DNA of 7,640 nucleotides, from the NCBI GenBank assembly GCA_027295435.1, contig JAPUKX010000069.1, positions 1-7,640 of the forward strand, given 5' to 3'. Below the pieces are notes generated by a model, which saw only the letters and a program-made list of their open reading frames with translations, made no database searches and was not told the DNA's origin. The stretch's first letter is position 1; each line of letters opens with the position of its first letter. This document shows positions 1 to 6,114 of the stretch, in pieces. The translations under genes and the position numbers were made by a program. The DNA comes from Planctomycetota bacterium (GTDB taxonomy: Bacteria > Planctomycetota > Phycisphaerae > Phycisphaerales > SM1A02).

Positions 1-148
1 CTCGACCCAGCGCTTCGCGCCCCAGCATGGCCTGTCGATACCCGAACAGTTGAACAGAGCTCACGAGAAGCGCGGCAATGGCGAGTGCCCACATCACGAT
101 GAGCACCACAGAGCCCCGGTGACGCAATGATGTGGTCCGGCGCATCAT
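1..148 (-). CDS. gspK: GspK, minor pseudopilin of type II secretion (N-terminal part only, runs off the left edge)
   Basis: Only the first 49 codons are in the window. The peptide begins MMRRTTSLRHRG and continues SVVLIVMWALAIAALLVSS, a short basic leader ending in Gly followed by a hydrophobic helix, which is a type IV prepilin-like signal. The mature chain would begin with Ser, and position 5 is Ile rather than Glu. Lack of Glu at +5 is the known hallmark of GspK, the large pseudopilin that caps the pseudopilus tip with GspI and GspJ. Position right after gspJ agrees. The ATG at 148 overlaps the gspJ stop as ATGA and has a GAGG five bases upstream; a second ATG follows directly at 145. The large periplasmic domain cannot be checked because it lies outside. 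The assignment rests on the signal type and the gene order, both clear. Confidence 0.9.
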   Translation of the reverse strand, partial: MMRRTTSLRHRGSVVLIVMWALAIAALLVSSVQLFGYRQAMLGREALGR

Positions 149-1008
149 CGATCCCTCACGGTTGTGCTGCCTGGTGCGGCCCCATCGCCGCCGCCGCGGC
201 TTCGGCCGCCGCCGCGAAAACCGCCCGGCGCGCCACCGCGGTCATCGCCCGGCGAACCAACCCCCTCGCCTGTGGCGTCCTGCCCTTGGTCAAGGTCCGC
301 GCCCTCGCCGGAATCATCGAGGAGCGGGCTGGGCGGCGGCAGAACCCGATCGATGGGGATCACAGTTCGCAGGACCGCCGCAGGTGTGGTGTGGAGGTCA
401 TCGCCGTTGCGGCGATCGCTGTGGGCGGTCACCGTGACCCGAATCGCCAGCGGAAGGCCGTCGATGTCTGAGTCCCACTGCTCATACCAGAGGTCACCGT
501 CGTATGCTTCGATGGCCAGCGCGACCATCCCATCGACCAATGGAACAGCCAGGCCGCCGCCACGCGGATATTCGTCGGGCATCGCGGACCGGCGTTGCCA
601 GAGCACAGCCCCACCATCATCCTCCTCGATGCGGAACTGTGTTTCATATTCCATGCCTTCGCCGATGAAGTCGAGATTGCGGATGGGGCGGAATCGAGTG
701 TTGAAGAGAAGGATCTCATCGCGATCCACGTGACCAATACCGGTCTGCGCGGAGCCGTCCACCACCAGCAGCCGGGTCAGAAACAGATCATCGTCGCGCA
801 GCACCGAGGCGATATCGCGACGAAGGGCGTTCAGGGCTGTATCGGCTCGCAGGTACGCCTGCAGCCGCGTCTTGCCGCTCGCCTTCGCCTGGTTAAATTG
901 GGACAGACTGATGGTTACCGCACCCAACACCAATGCGGTGACCAGCCCGGCCAGCAGCAGCTCCAATAGCGTGAACCCTCGGCGATGAATGGTCGGTCTA
1001 CTCATCAT
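145..1008 (-). CDS. gspJ: GspJ, minor pseudopilin of type II secretion, with a long Gly/Arg-rich C-terminal tail
   Basis: The 287-residue protein has an 11-residue leader ending RRG, then FTLLELLLAGLVTALVLG: Gly at -1, Phe at +1 and Glu at +5, a canonical GspO/PilD cleavage and methylation site with its hydrophobic helix (residues 12-33). In the family, GspJ forms the pseudopilus tip complex with GspI and GspK in the periplasm. The body (about 40-220) is a plausible GspJ fold, with the Arg/Asp-rich helix after the membrane segment and strands such as AVLWQRR near 134-140. Residues 223-287 are an odd low-complexity tail of Pro, Gly, Asp and Arg. The start at 1008 is chosen because GAGG sits seven bases upstream; the next codon is also ATG. 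A longer open frame reaching 1293 is rejected because it runs back through gspI. The gene overlaps the gspI end by 11 bases and the gspK start by 4. Confidence 0.93.
   Translation of the reverse strand: MMSRPTIHRRGFTLLELLLAGLVTALVLGAVTISLSQFNQAKASGKTRLQAYLRADTALNALRRDIASVLRDDDLFLTRLLVVDGSAQTGIGHVDRDEILLFNTRFRPIRNLDFIGEGMEYETQFRIEEDDGGAVLWQRRSAMPDEYPRGGGLAVPLVDGMVALAIEAYDGDLWYEQWDSDIDGLPLAIRVTVTAHSDRRNGDDLHTTPAAVLRTVIPIDRVLPPPSPLLDDSGEGADLDQGQDATGEGVGSPGDDRGGAPGGFRGGGRSRGGGDGAAPGSTTVRDR
154..157 (-). promoter_or_regulatory. Ribosome binding site of gspK
   Basis: GAGG on the minus strand, five bases before the ATG at 148 and inside the last codons of gspJ. Together with the ATGA stop/start overlap it indicates translational coupling of gspJ and gspK. 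Confidence 0.6.
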
Positions 1009-1465
1009 CGTAATACCTCGAAAGGCGGTCGATTGGCTCAAAGGGGGCCCGGACCTGTATGGGATCACCCAGGCGCTGGGTGATGTAGGTTTGCGCCTGC
1101 ACTTGTTGGTAGCCGCGTCCGCGCGGCCAGCGGACCGTCGCCGTGACCAGCAGCGGTTTGCCCAGGCCGATGTCTTGGATATCGACGTCGAACTCGAAGT
1201 CGTCGAACGGCGGCGACTCGTATCGCCCGTGGGTGGCGTACATCTGCGGGTAGGCAACGGGGCCTTCAACCAGCACCATGGCCAGCAGTTCATCCACGAT
1301 CCATGAAGCGACGAGCAGTCTTTGTCCCTGGCTTTGCATCGCCAGCGATCGTTGGGTGACTGACAGGAGGACCGCCAAGCCGATGCCGAGCATCATCCCT
1401 CCCAGGATCGCGTCCATCAGCGCGATTCCCCGCCGGGTGCGGACATGTCGGCGATGGCCAACCAT
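998..1465 (-). CDS. gspI: GspI, minor pseudopilin of type II secretion, with Asp at mature position 5
   Basis: The 155-residue protein starts with a basic 13-residue leader ending RTRRG, followed by IALMDAILGGMMLGIGLAVL. Gly at -1 fits prepilin peptidase cleavage, but mature position 1 is Ile and position 5 is Asp, where GspI normally has Glu. After the membrane helix, residues 50-65 (LLVASWIVDELLAMVL) match the GspI pattern of a helix with A..V..EL. The C-terminal part (FEFDVDIQDI, then LLVTATVRWPRG) fits the small beta domain. GspI is the initiator of the tip complex, binding GspJ and GspK. I chose ATG 1465 over the in-frame GTG at 1468 because GGGAGG lies seven bases before the ATG and only four before the GTG. 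The start overlaps the gspH stop by one base (TGATG). The size is slightly longer than many GspI proteins. Confidence 0.92.
   Translation of the reverse strand: MVGHRRHVRTRRGIALMDAILGGMMLGIGLAVLLSVTQRSLAMQSQGQRLLVASWIVDELLAMVLVEGPVAYPQMYATHGRYESPPFDDFEFDVDIQDIGLGKPLLVTATVRWPRGRGYQQVQAQTYITQRLGDPIQVRAPFEPIDRLSRYYDDE
1016..1019 (-). promoter_or_regulatory. Ribosome binding site of gspJ
   Basis: GAGG on the minus strand with a seven-base spacer to the ATG at 1008. It selects 1008 over the adjacent ATG at 1005 and over upstream starts in the much longer open frame. Confidence 0.65.
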
Positions 1466-2052
1466 CACCAGTCCTCCCGATGCCGGCCGGCCTCATCCAG
1501 GTCAATGGGACTGCGCACGTTGGCCGAGTCATGGAAGTTCTCAAGCTGATGTGGTGCGATCGCATGAGAAGGAAGCACAAGCCGTCTGAGGGTCCCGTCA
1601 TCGGCCAGCAGCACGATCTCGATGCTGGAGCGCTGCTTGCCGGGAGCGGAATCGATCGGCCACAGTTGAAAATCCACCGGCTCGCCGTTCTCACGGGCGG
1701 ACACATTGGCCGCAGGAATGTTCGCCGGGAGTTTGACCGGGGCCACGTGCGGGTCGAGACGCCAGTCGGCCGGCTCATCCGGTCGGGCAGGATCGATTTC
1801 CAGGATCATGAGCATGATCCAATTGCGTTCGGCGTCGTGCCAGACGCCGACCGGCTTCTGAGTCAGCATTTCGCGCTGCGCGTACATGGTCAGCAGGTCA
1901 GCGACCTCGTCCGCCGCGACCTGCACCACCCGCCGATCTTGTCCGAGAAGGCGGGGAATGGTTATCGCCGCCATGATCGCGAGAATGCAGATAACCACGA
2001 TGACCTCCATCAACGTGAAGGCGGTTCGTGATGTTCGCGCGGCGCAGCTCAT
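1465..2052 (-). CDS. gspH: GspH, minor pseudopilin of type II secretion
   Basis: The 195-residue protein begins MSCAARTSRTA, then FTLMEVIVVICILAIMAAI, with Phe +1, Glu +5 and a hydrophobic helix ending at TIPRLLGQ. Position -1 is Ala instead of Gly. The rest (45-65 ADEVADLLTMYAQREML, then 126-160 VDFQLWPIDS and IEIVLLADDGTLRRLVL) agrees with the GspH pattern of an amphipathic helix followed by a beta domain with a late F.P.D element. GspH links the tip complex to the GspG shaft. The start at 2052 lies 14 bases after the gspG stop. I see no good Shine-Dalgarno, so translation probably depends on ribosomes finishing gspG. No other Met precedes the cleavage site. It could be called a generic type IV pilin-like protein, but order and signature favour GspH. 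Confidence 0.88.
   Translation of the reverse strand: MSCAARTSRTAFTLMEVIVVICILAIMAAITIPRLLGQDRRVVQVAADEVADLLTMYAQREMLTQKPVGVWHDAERNWIMLMILEIDPARPDEPADWRLDPHVAPVKLPANIPAANVSARENGEPVDFQLWPIDSAPGKQRSSIEIVLLADDGTLRRLVLPSHAIAPHQLENFHDSANVRSPIDLDEAGRHREDW
1473..1478 (-). promoter_or_regulatory. Ribosome binding site of gspI
   Basis: GGGAGG on the minus strand, seven bases from ATG 1465. It lies within the last codons of gspH and decides between the ATG at 1465 and the GTG at 1468. Confidence 0.7.
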
Positions 2053-2066
2053 GGGGATCAGATTCG

Positions 2067-2498
2067 TCAGTTGACGATGTCGTCCTCGGAGCCTTCCAGG
2101 CCGTCCGGACCATACGAGATGATGTCAAAATCGTGATTCACGTCGCCCGGCACGCGAACCACAAACGGGGTTTCCCAGGGATCAATGAGGTCCTCCTGCT
2201 TGTAGAGATAGGGGCCCAGTAGTCCGCCTCCGTCCTCCGGAGTTAACAACAACAGGTCAAGGTCAAAGTTGTCGCGAAGTATCCCGCCGGTGTCGGTGAT
2301 ATACATTTCCACAGCCGTTGCGATCGATTTGACTTCGGTCTTGGCTGCGTTCACCTTCGCCCAGGTCAGTCGGCCGAAGAGTCGTGGCGCGATCAGCGCC
2401 GCCAGCCGCGCGATGATGGTGACCACGACGATGATCTCGATGAGCGTGAACGCTCGTCGAACGTGATGAACATGGCGTACAGCGCGTCTCCGTGGCAT
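2067..2498 (-). CDS. gspG: GspG, major pseudopilin of type II secretion
   Basis: With the start at 2498 the protein has 143 residues: a 16-residue basic leader ending HHVRRA, then FTLIEIIVVVTIIARLAALI and PRLFGR. Glu is present at mature position 5. AAKTEV (51-56), the GPYL motif (95-98), DPWETPF (106-112) and the acidic end DGLEGSEDD (132-140) are the GspG-specific features; the last is the calcium-binding loop region of the family. GspG polymerises into the periplasmic pseudopilus shaft. Two things are unusual: Ala rather than Gly at -1, and Arg at mature position 15 inside the hydrophobic helix. I prefer ATG 2498, with GGAGG seven bases upstream. An alternative in-frame ATG at 2549 overlaps the gspF stop as ATGA and would give a 33-residue leader. 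That overlap may be coincidental. Confidence 0.95.
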   Translation of the reverse strand: MPRRRAVRHVHHVRRAFTLIEIIVVVTIIARLAALIAPRLFGRLTWAKVNAAKTEVKSIATAVEMYITDTGGILRDNFDLDLLLLTPEDGGGLLGPYLYKQEDLIDPWETPFVVRVPGDVNHDFDIISYGPDGLEGSEDDIVN

Positions 2499-2505
2499 CG
2501 TGGCG

Positions 2506-2510
2506 CCTCC
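2506..2510 (-). promoter_or_regulatory. Ribosome binding site of gspG
   Basis: Perfect GGAGG on the minus strand, seven bases from ATG 2498. This is among the strongest sites in the cluster, as expected for the most abundant T2SS subunit, and it decides the gspG start against the upstream ATG at 2549. Confidence 0.75.
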
Positions 2511-2545
2511 AGATGAATCAGCGAGTTTGCGTGTCGGTTCAGTCG

Positions 2546-3844
2546 TCATCGGACCATTGATTGAAGTTCGAGCAAGGGAAGCAGGATTGCCGCCAGGACG
2601 AACCCGGCAAGCGTCGCCATAATCATGATGAGCACCGGCGGGAGAGCCCTGGTGAAGAGTTTGACTGAGCTGTTGACCTGGCGGTCAAACGCGCCGGCCG
2701 CATGCATCAACATGCTTTCCAGTCGCCCGGACCGCTCGCCCAGGTTCACAACCTGCACGAGCAACGGCGGGAAACGACCGGACTTTTCAAGCGGCTCGGC
2801 CAGGGCCTTTCCGGAGGTCACACTCTCCTGCACGTCGTCGATCGCCTGTGCCAGCGCGGTGTTGCCGAGCGTATCGCGCGTGATCTGAAGCGCGTCGAGT
2901 ATCGGTATGCCCGCTGATACCAGCGTGCCCAGCGTTCGGGTGAACCGAGCCACGGCGACGTCACGAAGCAATCGTCCGAACAGCGGCGCCCGTAGCTTGA
3001 GCCGGTCGATGCGCAGCCGGTTGGCAGCGATGCCCGCCCACGCCCGCCAACCGAACCACACCAGGGCGATGCCGATGAGGCAGTGGATCCAGTAGCCGGA
3101 GAGAAACGCAGCAACCGCGATGAGAATGCGCGTCGGCAGCGGCATTGTGAACTCCCCGGCGAGCGGCGCGATCAGCCGGGGAACCAGCACGGTCACCAGC
3201 AGGATCGAGCTGATCAATACCATCGCCGCCACAATCATCGGGTATAGTGTGGCTCCGAGCACTTCACGGCGCAGTTCAAGCGATCGTTCCAACAGATCGG
3301 CCAGCTGATGAAGCACCTCGGCCACCTTCCCCGAGGCGTCGGCGGCGCGCAACATGCCCACGATCAGATCATCGAATGGCAGGCCGTACTCCCTGGCGGC
3401 CTGATGCAAGGGCGTGCCGGCCTCGACCCGCTCGATGAGATGATCGAGGATCACCGGCATCGCTCGACCTGTACTTTGACGCCGAACAGTACGCAAGCTC
3501 TGCATGATCGGGAGTCCGGCTTCGAGCGCAGTCGCCAGTTCGCGCATGAGGTTGGCCATCTCGGTGCGTGTGGCGACGGGCCTTGCGGACCGCCGGCGAA
3601 GAGGCACGGAGAAGGCGGCGCGGAGGATGGCGCCCACGCCTTGAGTACCGGGCGTGGCGTGGACCGCAATCGCCGACGATTCCCCGGCCGAGACCCGCTG
3701 GGCCGTGCCAATTGATTCAATGCTTGTGGCCGTCTGCCCCCGGTCCAGCAGCAGTCGAATCGCTGCGGGCCGGTCTGCTGCAACGATCACGCCCTGGCGG
3801 GGCTCGCCGCTGACGGTCAGGCTATGGTATCCAAAGGAAGGCAT
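2546..3844 (-). CDS. gspF: GspF, inner-membrane platform protein of type II secretion
   Basis: The 432-residue protein starts MPSFGYHSL, matching the family start M..F.Y.AL. It contains two T2SSF domains (PF00482 family). The first spans about 95-218 with LATALEAGLP (103-112) and the conserved YP (201-202). The second spans about 297-420 with LGTLVSAGIP (305-314) and GERSGRL (369-375). Hydrophobic segments near 203-227, 239-268 and 400-424 give the usual three membrane helices, with the domains in the cytoplasm. GspF is the inner-membrane core that connects the GspE motor to pseudopilin assembly. The N-terminal linker at 45-92 is Ala/Ser/Arg-rich and poorly conserved-looking. The start lies seven bases after the gspE stop and has no clear Shine-Dalgarno, so it is probably coupled. 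Length is slightly above the usual 400 residues. PilC-type proteins are related, but the pseudopilin neighbours favour GspF. Confidence 0.97.
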   Translation of the reverse strand: MPSFGYHSLTVSGEPRQGVIVAADRPAAIRLLLDRGQTATSIESIGTAQRVSAGESSAIAVHATPGTQGVGAILRAAFSVPLRRRSARPVATRTEMANLMRELATALEAGLPIMQSLRTVRRQSTGRAMPVILDHLIERVEAGTPLHQAAREYGLPFDDLIVGMLRAADASGKVAEVLHQLADLLERSLELRREVLGATLYPMIVAAMVLISSILLVTVLVPRLIAPLAGEFTMPLPTRILIAVAAFLSGYWIHCLIGIALVWFGWRAWAGIAANRLRIDRLKLRAPLFGRLLRDVAVARFTRTLGTLVSAGIPILDALQITRDTLGNTALAQAIDDVQESVTSGKALAEPLEKSGRFPPLLVQVVNLGERSGRLESMLMHAAGAFDRQVNSSVKLFTRALPPVLIMIMATLAGFVLAAILLPLLELQSMVR

Positions 3845-3851
3845 CCATCGG

Positions 3852-5876
3852 TCAAACGACGGAATCTTCCGTATCTTGCGTTGCTCGCAGCACTTCTTCG
3901 ATGGTGGTCTGGCCCGCCGCAGCCTTCTTCAGGCCGTCGGTCCGCATGGTCATATAGGACTCATCGACCTCCGATTGCGGCTCAATGGCAGGGCGGACCT
4001 CAGCCATTGCTTCGGTCGGTGCCGATGGCGAATCGACGGTCGGAGGTTGACCGGCGACGGCTTCTCTCGCGGCGGATTGTGCTCGTACATGAGGCGTGAG
4101 CGGTGCACGAGCCGGGCGGGGGCCGCTTGTCGGCTCGTCTGCTTGATTGCGAGGCGATGACGGATGCACCCATGCCGAAAGGCTTTGCGAAACTCTGCTG
4201 ACCAAACCCTTGAGTCTCTCCGCAGCCGTGCCGGGGTCGTCCGCCCGTATGGTCACGCCAGACTCATCGTCAGCACCCTCTGTCGCGGGGGTCTCGCCAC
4301 CAGTATGCGTGGTCCTGGAGGGCTTATCCACGAGCGCCAACAGCTCCGCGGTAGGGCGGTTCTCGGAAATGGCCTTGCGCAATGCGGCGTTGATCTTCAC
4401 AAACTCAAAGAACCCGACTCGGCCGAAATATCCTGAGCCGTTGCATTTCGAGCAGCCGGCGCCCCGCCACACCTGCCCGTCAAACAGCGCCAGCTCCGAG
4501 GCCGACAGCCGGTGGCTGACATCTTCGGACATCGGAATCTGCTCGGCACAATGGGGACATACCCGCCGGCCGAGGCGCTGGGCCAGCACGCCTTCGAGCA
4601 CGGACGCCACCAAGTACGGCTCGGCGCCCATGTCGATCAGCCGGCTAATGGAGCTGATCGCATCGTTGGTATGAAGGGTGGAGAAGATGAGATGCCCGGT
4701 GAGGGCGGAGCGAATAGCGATCTCCGCAGTCTCCGCGTCGCGGATCTCGCCGACAAACACGATGTCGGGGTCTTGGCGGAGAATGTGTCGCAGACCGGTG
4801 GCGAAGGTCAACCCGCGCTTGGGGTTCACGGGAATCTGGTTGATCCCTGAAAGCTCGTACTCGACCGGATCCTCGATCGTGATGATTTTCTTGCGGGGAT
4901 CATACAGCCGGCTCAGCGCCGCATAGAGGGTGGTGGTCTTGCCGGAGCCGGTGGGTCCGGTGACGAGCACGAGTCCGTGCGGTTTGGCGATCAGCTTGTC
5001 CATCGCCTGCCTCAGGCTCTCGCGCATGCCCAGCGACTCGAAATCCAGACGCAACGCGCTTTTATCTAAGATCCGCATGACAACGGATTCACCGTAGAGC
5101 GTGGGGATGGTCGAAACGCGCAAGTCCACCTTGCGGCCTTCGAACCGCAGGGTGATGTGGCCGTCCTGCGGAATATAGCGCTCGGCGATGTTCATCCCGG
5201 CCATGATCTTGACTCGCCCGATCAGCGCCGGCTGGAGATGCTTGGGCGGCGGCGGTTGCTCGGCCAACATGCCGTCGATGCGGAATTTGACCTTCAGCTC
5301 ATTCTCAAATGGTTCAATGTGGACGTCCGACGACCGCGACTGAATGGCCTCCAGCAGCAGCAAGTTGACCAGATTGATCAACGTGGGCTGCTCGGCCATG
5401 CGGTGAATGTCGTCGGCTTCTATGGTGTCGAGGTTGTGCTCCGATTCGACGCCGACTCCTTCCGGATTCTCGCCGGCCAGGCTTTCGGCCATCCGGGCGG
5501 CCGTGGTCCCATAGTGTGCCCGCATCAGCTCGGCGAAGCTCTTTTGCTCAACGCCGACGCGCGTGACAGGATAACCGGTGAGCGTGGACACTTCATCGAT
5601 CGACGAAATGTCCAACGGATCGAACATCGCCACGAGGAGTCGATCGTGCTCAATCCGCAGGGGCACCACACGCAGACGAACCGCCACTTCCGAGCTGATC
5701 AGCTTTATCGCTTCGGGAGATGCCTGCGGCGCTTCGTCGAGCCAGTCGATGCCCAAGGCGGCGCATCGCTTGCGGGCCGCACCTGCCTCGCCGGTGTCGG
5801 ACGCACTGAGACTGCTCAGCAACTCTCCGTTGAACCGGAATTCGGTGGTCGCAGAAGATTCAACGTGATCTGTCAT
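3852..5876 (-). CDS. gspE: GspE, type II secretion ATPase with a large insertion in its C-terminal domain
   Basis: The 674-residue hexameric motor ATPase lacks membrane segments and acts on the cytoplasmic face with GspF and GspL. An N-terminal T2SSE_N-type domain lies at about 35-125 (e.g. VVPLRIEHDRLLVAMFDPLD). The motor core follows: Walker A GPTGSGKT (307-314), Asp box IITIEDPVEY (331-340), Walker B DIVFVGEIRDAETAE (371-385), His box GHLIFSTLHTNDA (394-406). Zinc-binding Cys pairs are CPHC (440-443) and CSKC (475-478). All catalytic residues look intact. The protein is longer than the usual 500-570 residues: after LRKAISENRPTAELLALVDK (499-518) about 120 Pro/Ala/Glu/Ser-rich residues interrupt the C-terminal domain before it resumes at TMRTDGLKKAAAGQTTIEEV (643-662). 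I chose ATG 5876 because family-like sequence begins there and GGAG lies 11 bases upstream; the frame stays open to 6290 but overlaps the neighbouring gene and is not family-like. Confidence 0.97.
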   Translation of the reverse strand: MTDHVESSATTEFRFNGELLSSLSASDTGEAGAARKRCAALGIDWLDEAPQASPEAIKLISSEVAVRLRVVPLRIEHDRLLVAMFDPLDISSIDEVSTLTGYPVTRVGVEQKSFAELMRAHYGTTAARMAESLAGENPEGVGVESEHNLDTIEADDIHRMAEQPTLINLVNLLLLEAIQSRSSDVHIEPFENELKVKFRIDGMLAEQPPPPKHLQPALIGRVKIMAGMNIAERYIPQDGHITLRFEGRKVDLRVSTIPTLYGESVVMRILDKSALRLDFESLGMRESLRQAMDKLIAKPHGLVLVTGPTGSGKTTTLYAALSRLYDPRKKIITIEDPVEYELSGINQIPVNPKRGLTFATGLRHILRQDPDIVFVGEIRDAETAEIAIRSALTGHLIFSTLHTNDAISSISRLIDMGAEPYLVASVLEGVLAQRLGRRVCPHCAEQIPMSEDVSHRLSASELALFDGQVWRGAGCSKCNGSGYFGRVGFFEFVKINAALRKAISENRPTAELLALVDKPSRTTHTGGETPATEGADDESGVTIRADDPGTAAERLKGLVSRVSQSLSAWVHPSSPRNQADEPTSGPRPARAPLTPHVRAQSAAREAVAGQPPTVDSPSAPTEAMAEVRPAIEPQSEVDESYMTMRTDGLKKAAAGQTTIEEVLRATQDTEDSVV
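3966..4322 (-). other. Low-complexity insertion within gspE (residues about 519-637)
   Basis: This part of gspE encodes a Pro/Ala/Glu/Thr/Ser-rich, probably disordered segment. It sits between the ELLALVDK helix and the final TDGLKKAAAGQTTIEEVLR block, which in ordinary GspE proteins are joined by only a few residues. The frame stays open on both sides, so this is not a frameshift artefact. One short part (551-570, AAERLKGLVSRVSQSLSAWV) could form an amphipathic helix. The borders are my estimate. Confidence 0.75.
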
Positions 5877-6114
5877 GATGGCAACGGCTCCAGGGCCGTG
5901 TCTGTTTGGCCGGGCGCCTCTGAAACTCGCACGCAGCCTTGCCGAGCGGGGATTGATCTGTCCGTCATCTCGACCCGGGTGCGAATGGGCCGGCGTACCG
6001 AGCCTGATTCCGCCGCCGTAGAGATCTTGATACCACGGATGCAGGAATCTCTTTGCACCCCTCCCGGAACGATCCTTGCGGTTGCTAGGCGGCCCGGCCG
6101 CCTGGCCGGCGGAG
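5877..6114. other. Intergenic region between the secreted-protein gene and gspE
   Basis: There is no convincing gene in these 238 bases. The gspE frame and another minus-strand frame stay open here, but the peptides are Arg/Pro/Ser-rich and look like chance GC-rich frames. It holds a GC-rich hairpin just after the upstream stop and the weak GGAG of gspE at 5888-5891. I could not find a convincing sigma-70 promoter on the minus strand, so it is open whether gspE is transcribed from here or by read-through. Confidence 0.6.
6084..6106 (-). terminator. GC-rich hairpin after the secreted-protein gene, possible terminator or processing site
   Basis: On the plus strand AGGCGGC (6087-6093) and GCCGCCT (6097-6103) are perfect inverted arms around the three-base loop CCG. 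Two further pairs lie outside an A-C mismatch in the minus transcript. It starts eight bases after the TAA stop of the upstream gene. There is no U-run after it on the minus strand, so it is not a standard intrinsic terminator. It may weaken read-through, protect a 3' end, or do nothing in particular. Confidence 0.35.

Noticed and set aside
164..733. Pro/Arg-rich plus-strand frame opposite the gspJ tail
   Set aside because: The Pro/Arg bias is what the reverse strand of Gly-rich codons gives; no independent support.
1009..1293. N-terminal extension of the gspJ frame
   Set aside because: It is antiphase to gspI coding sequence, and the prepilin leader with a good ribosome binding site begins at 1008.
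1480..2031. Plus-strand open frame opposite gspH
   Set aside because: It mirrors the gspH codons, and gspH has a clear prepilin signal and operon position.
3654..4160. Plus-strand open frame opposite the gspE/gspF junction
   Set aside because: Antisense to two clearly identified genes, with no domain or start signal of its own.
6028..6053. AGAGAT/ATCTCT short inverted arms in the gspE leader
   Set aside because: The arms are only about six bases with a long loop, as expected by chance.
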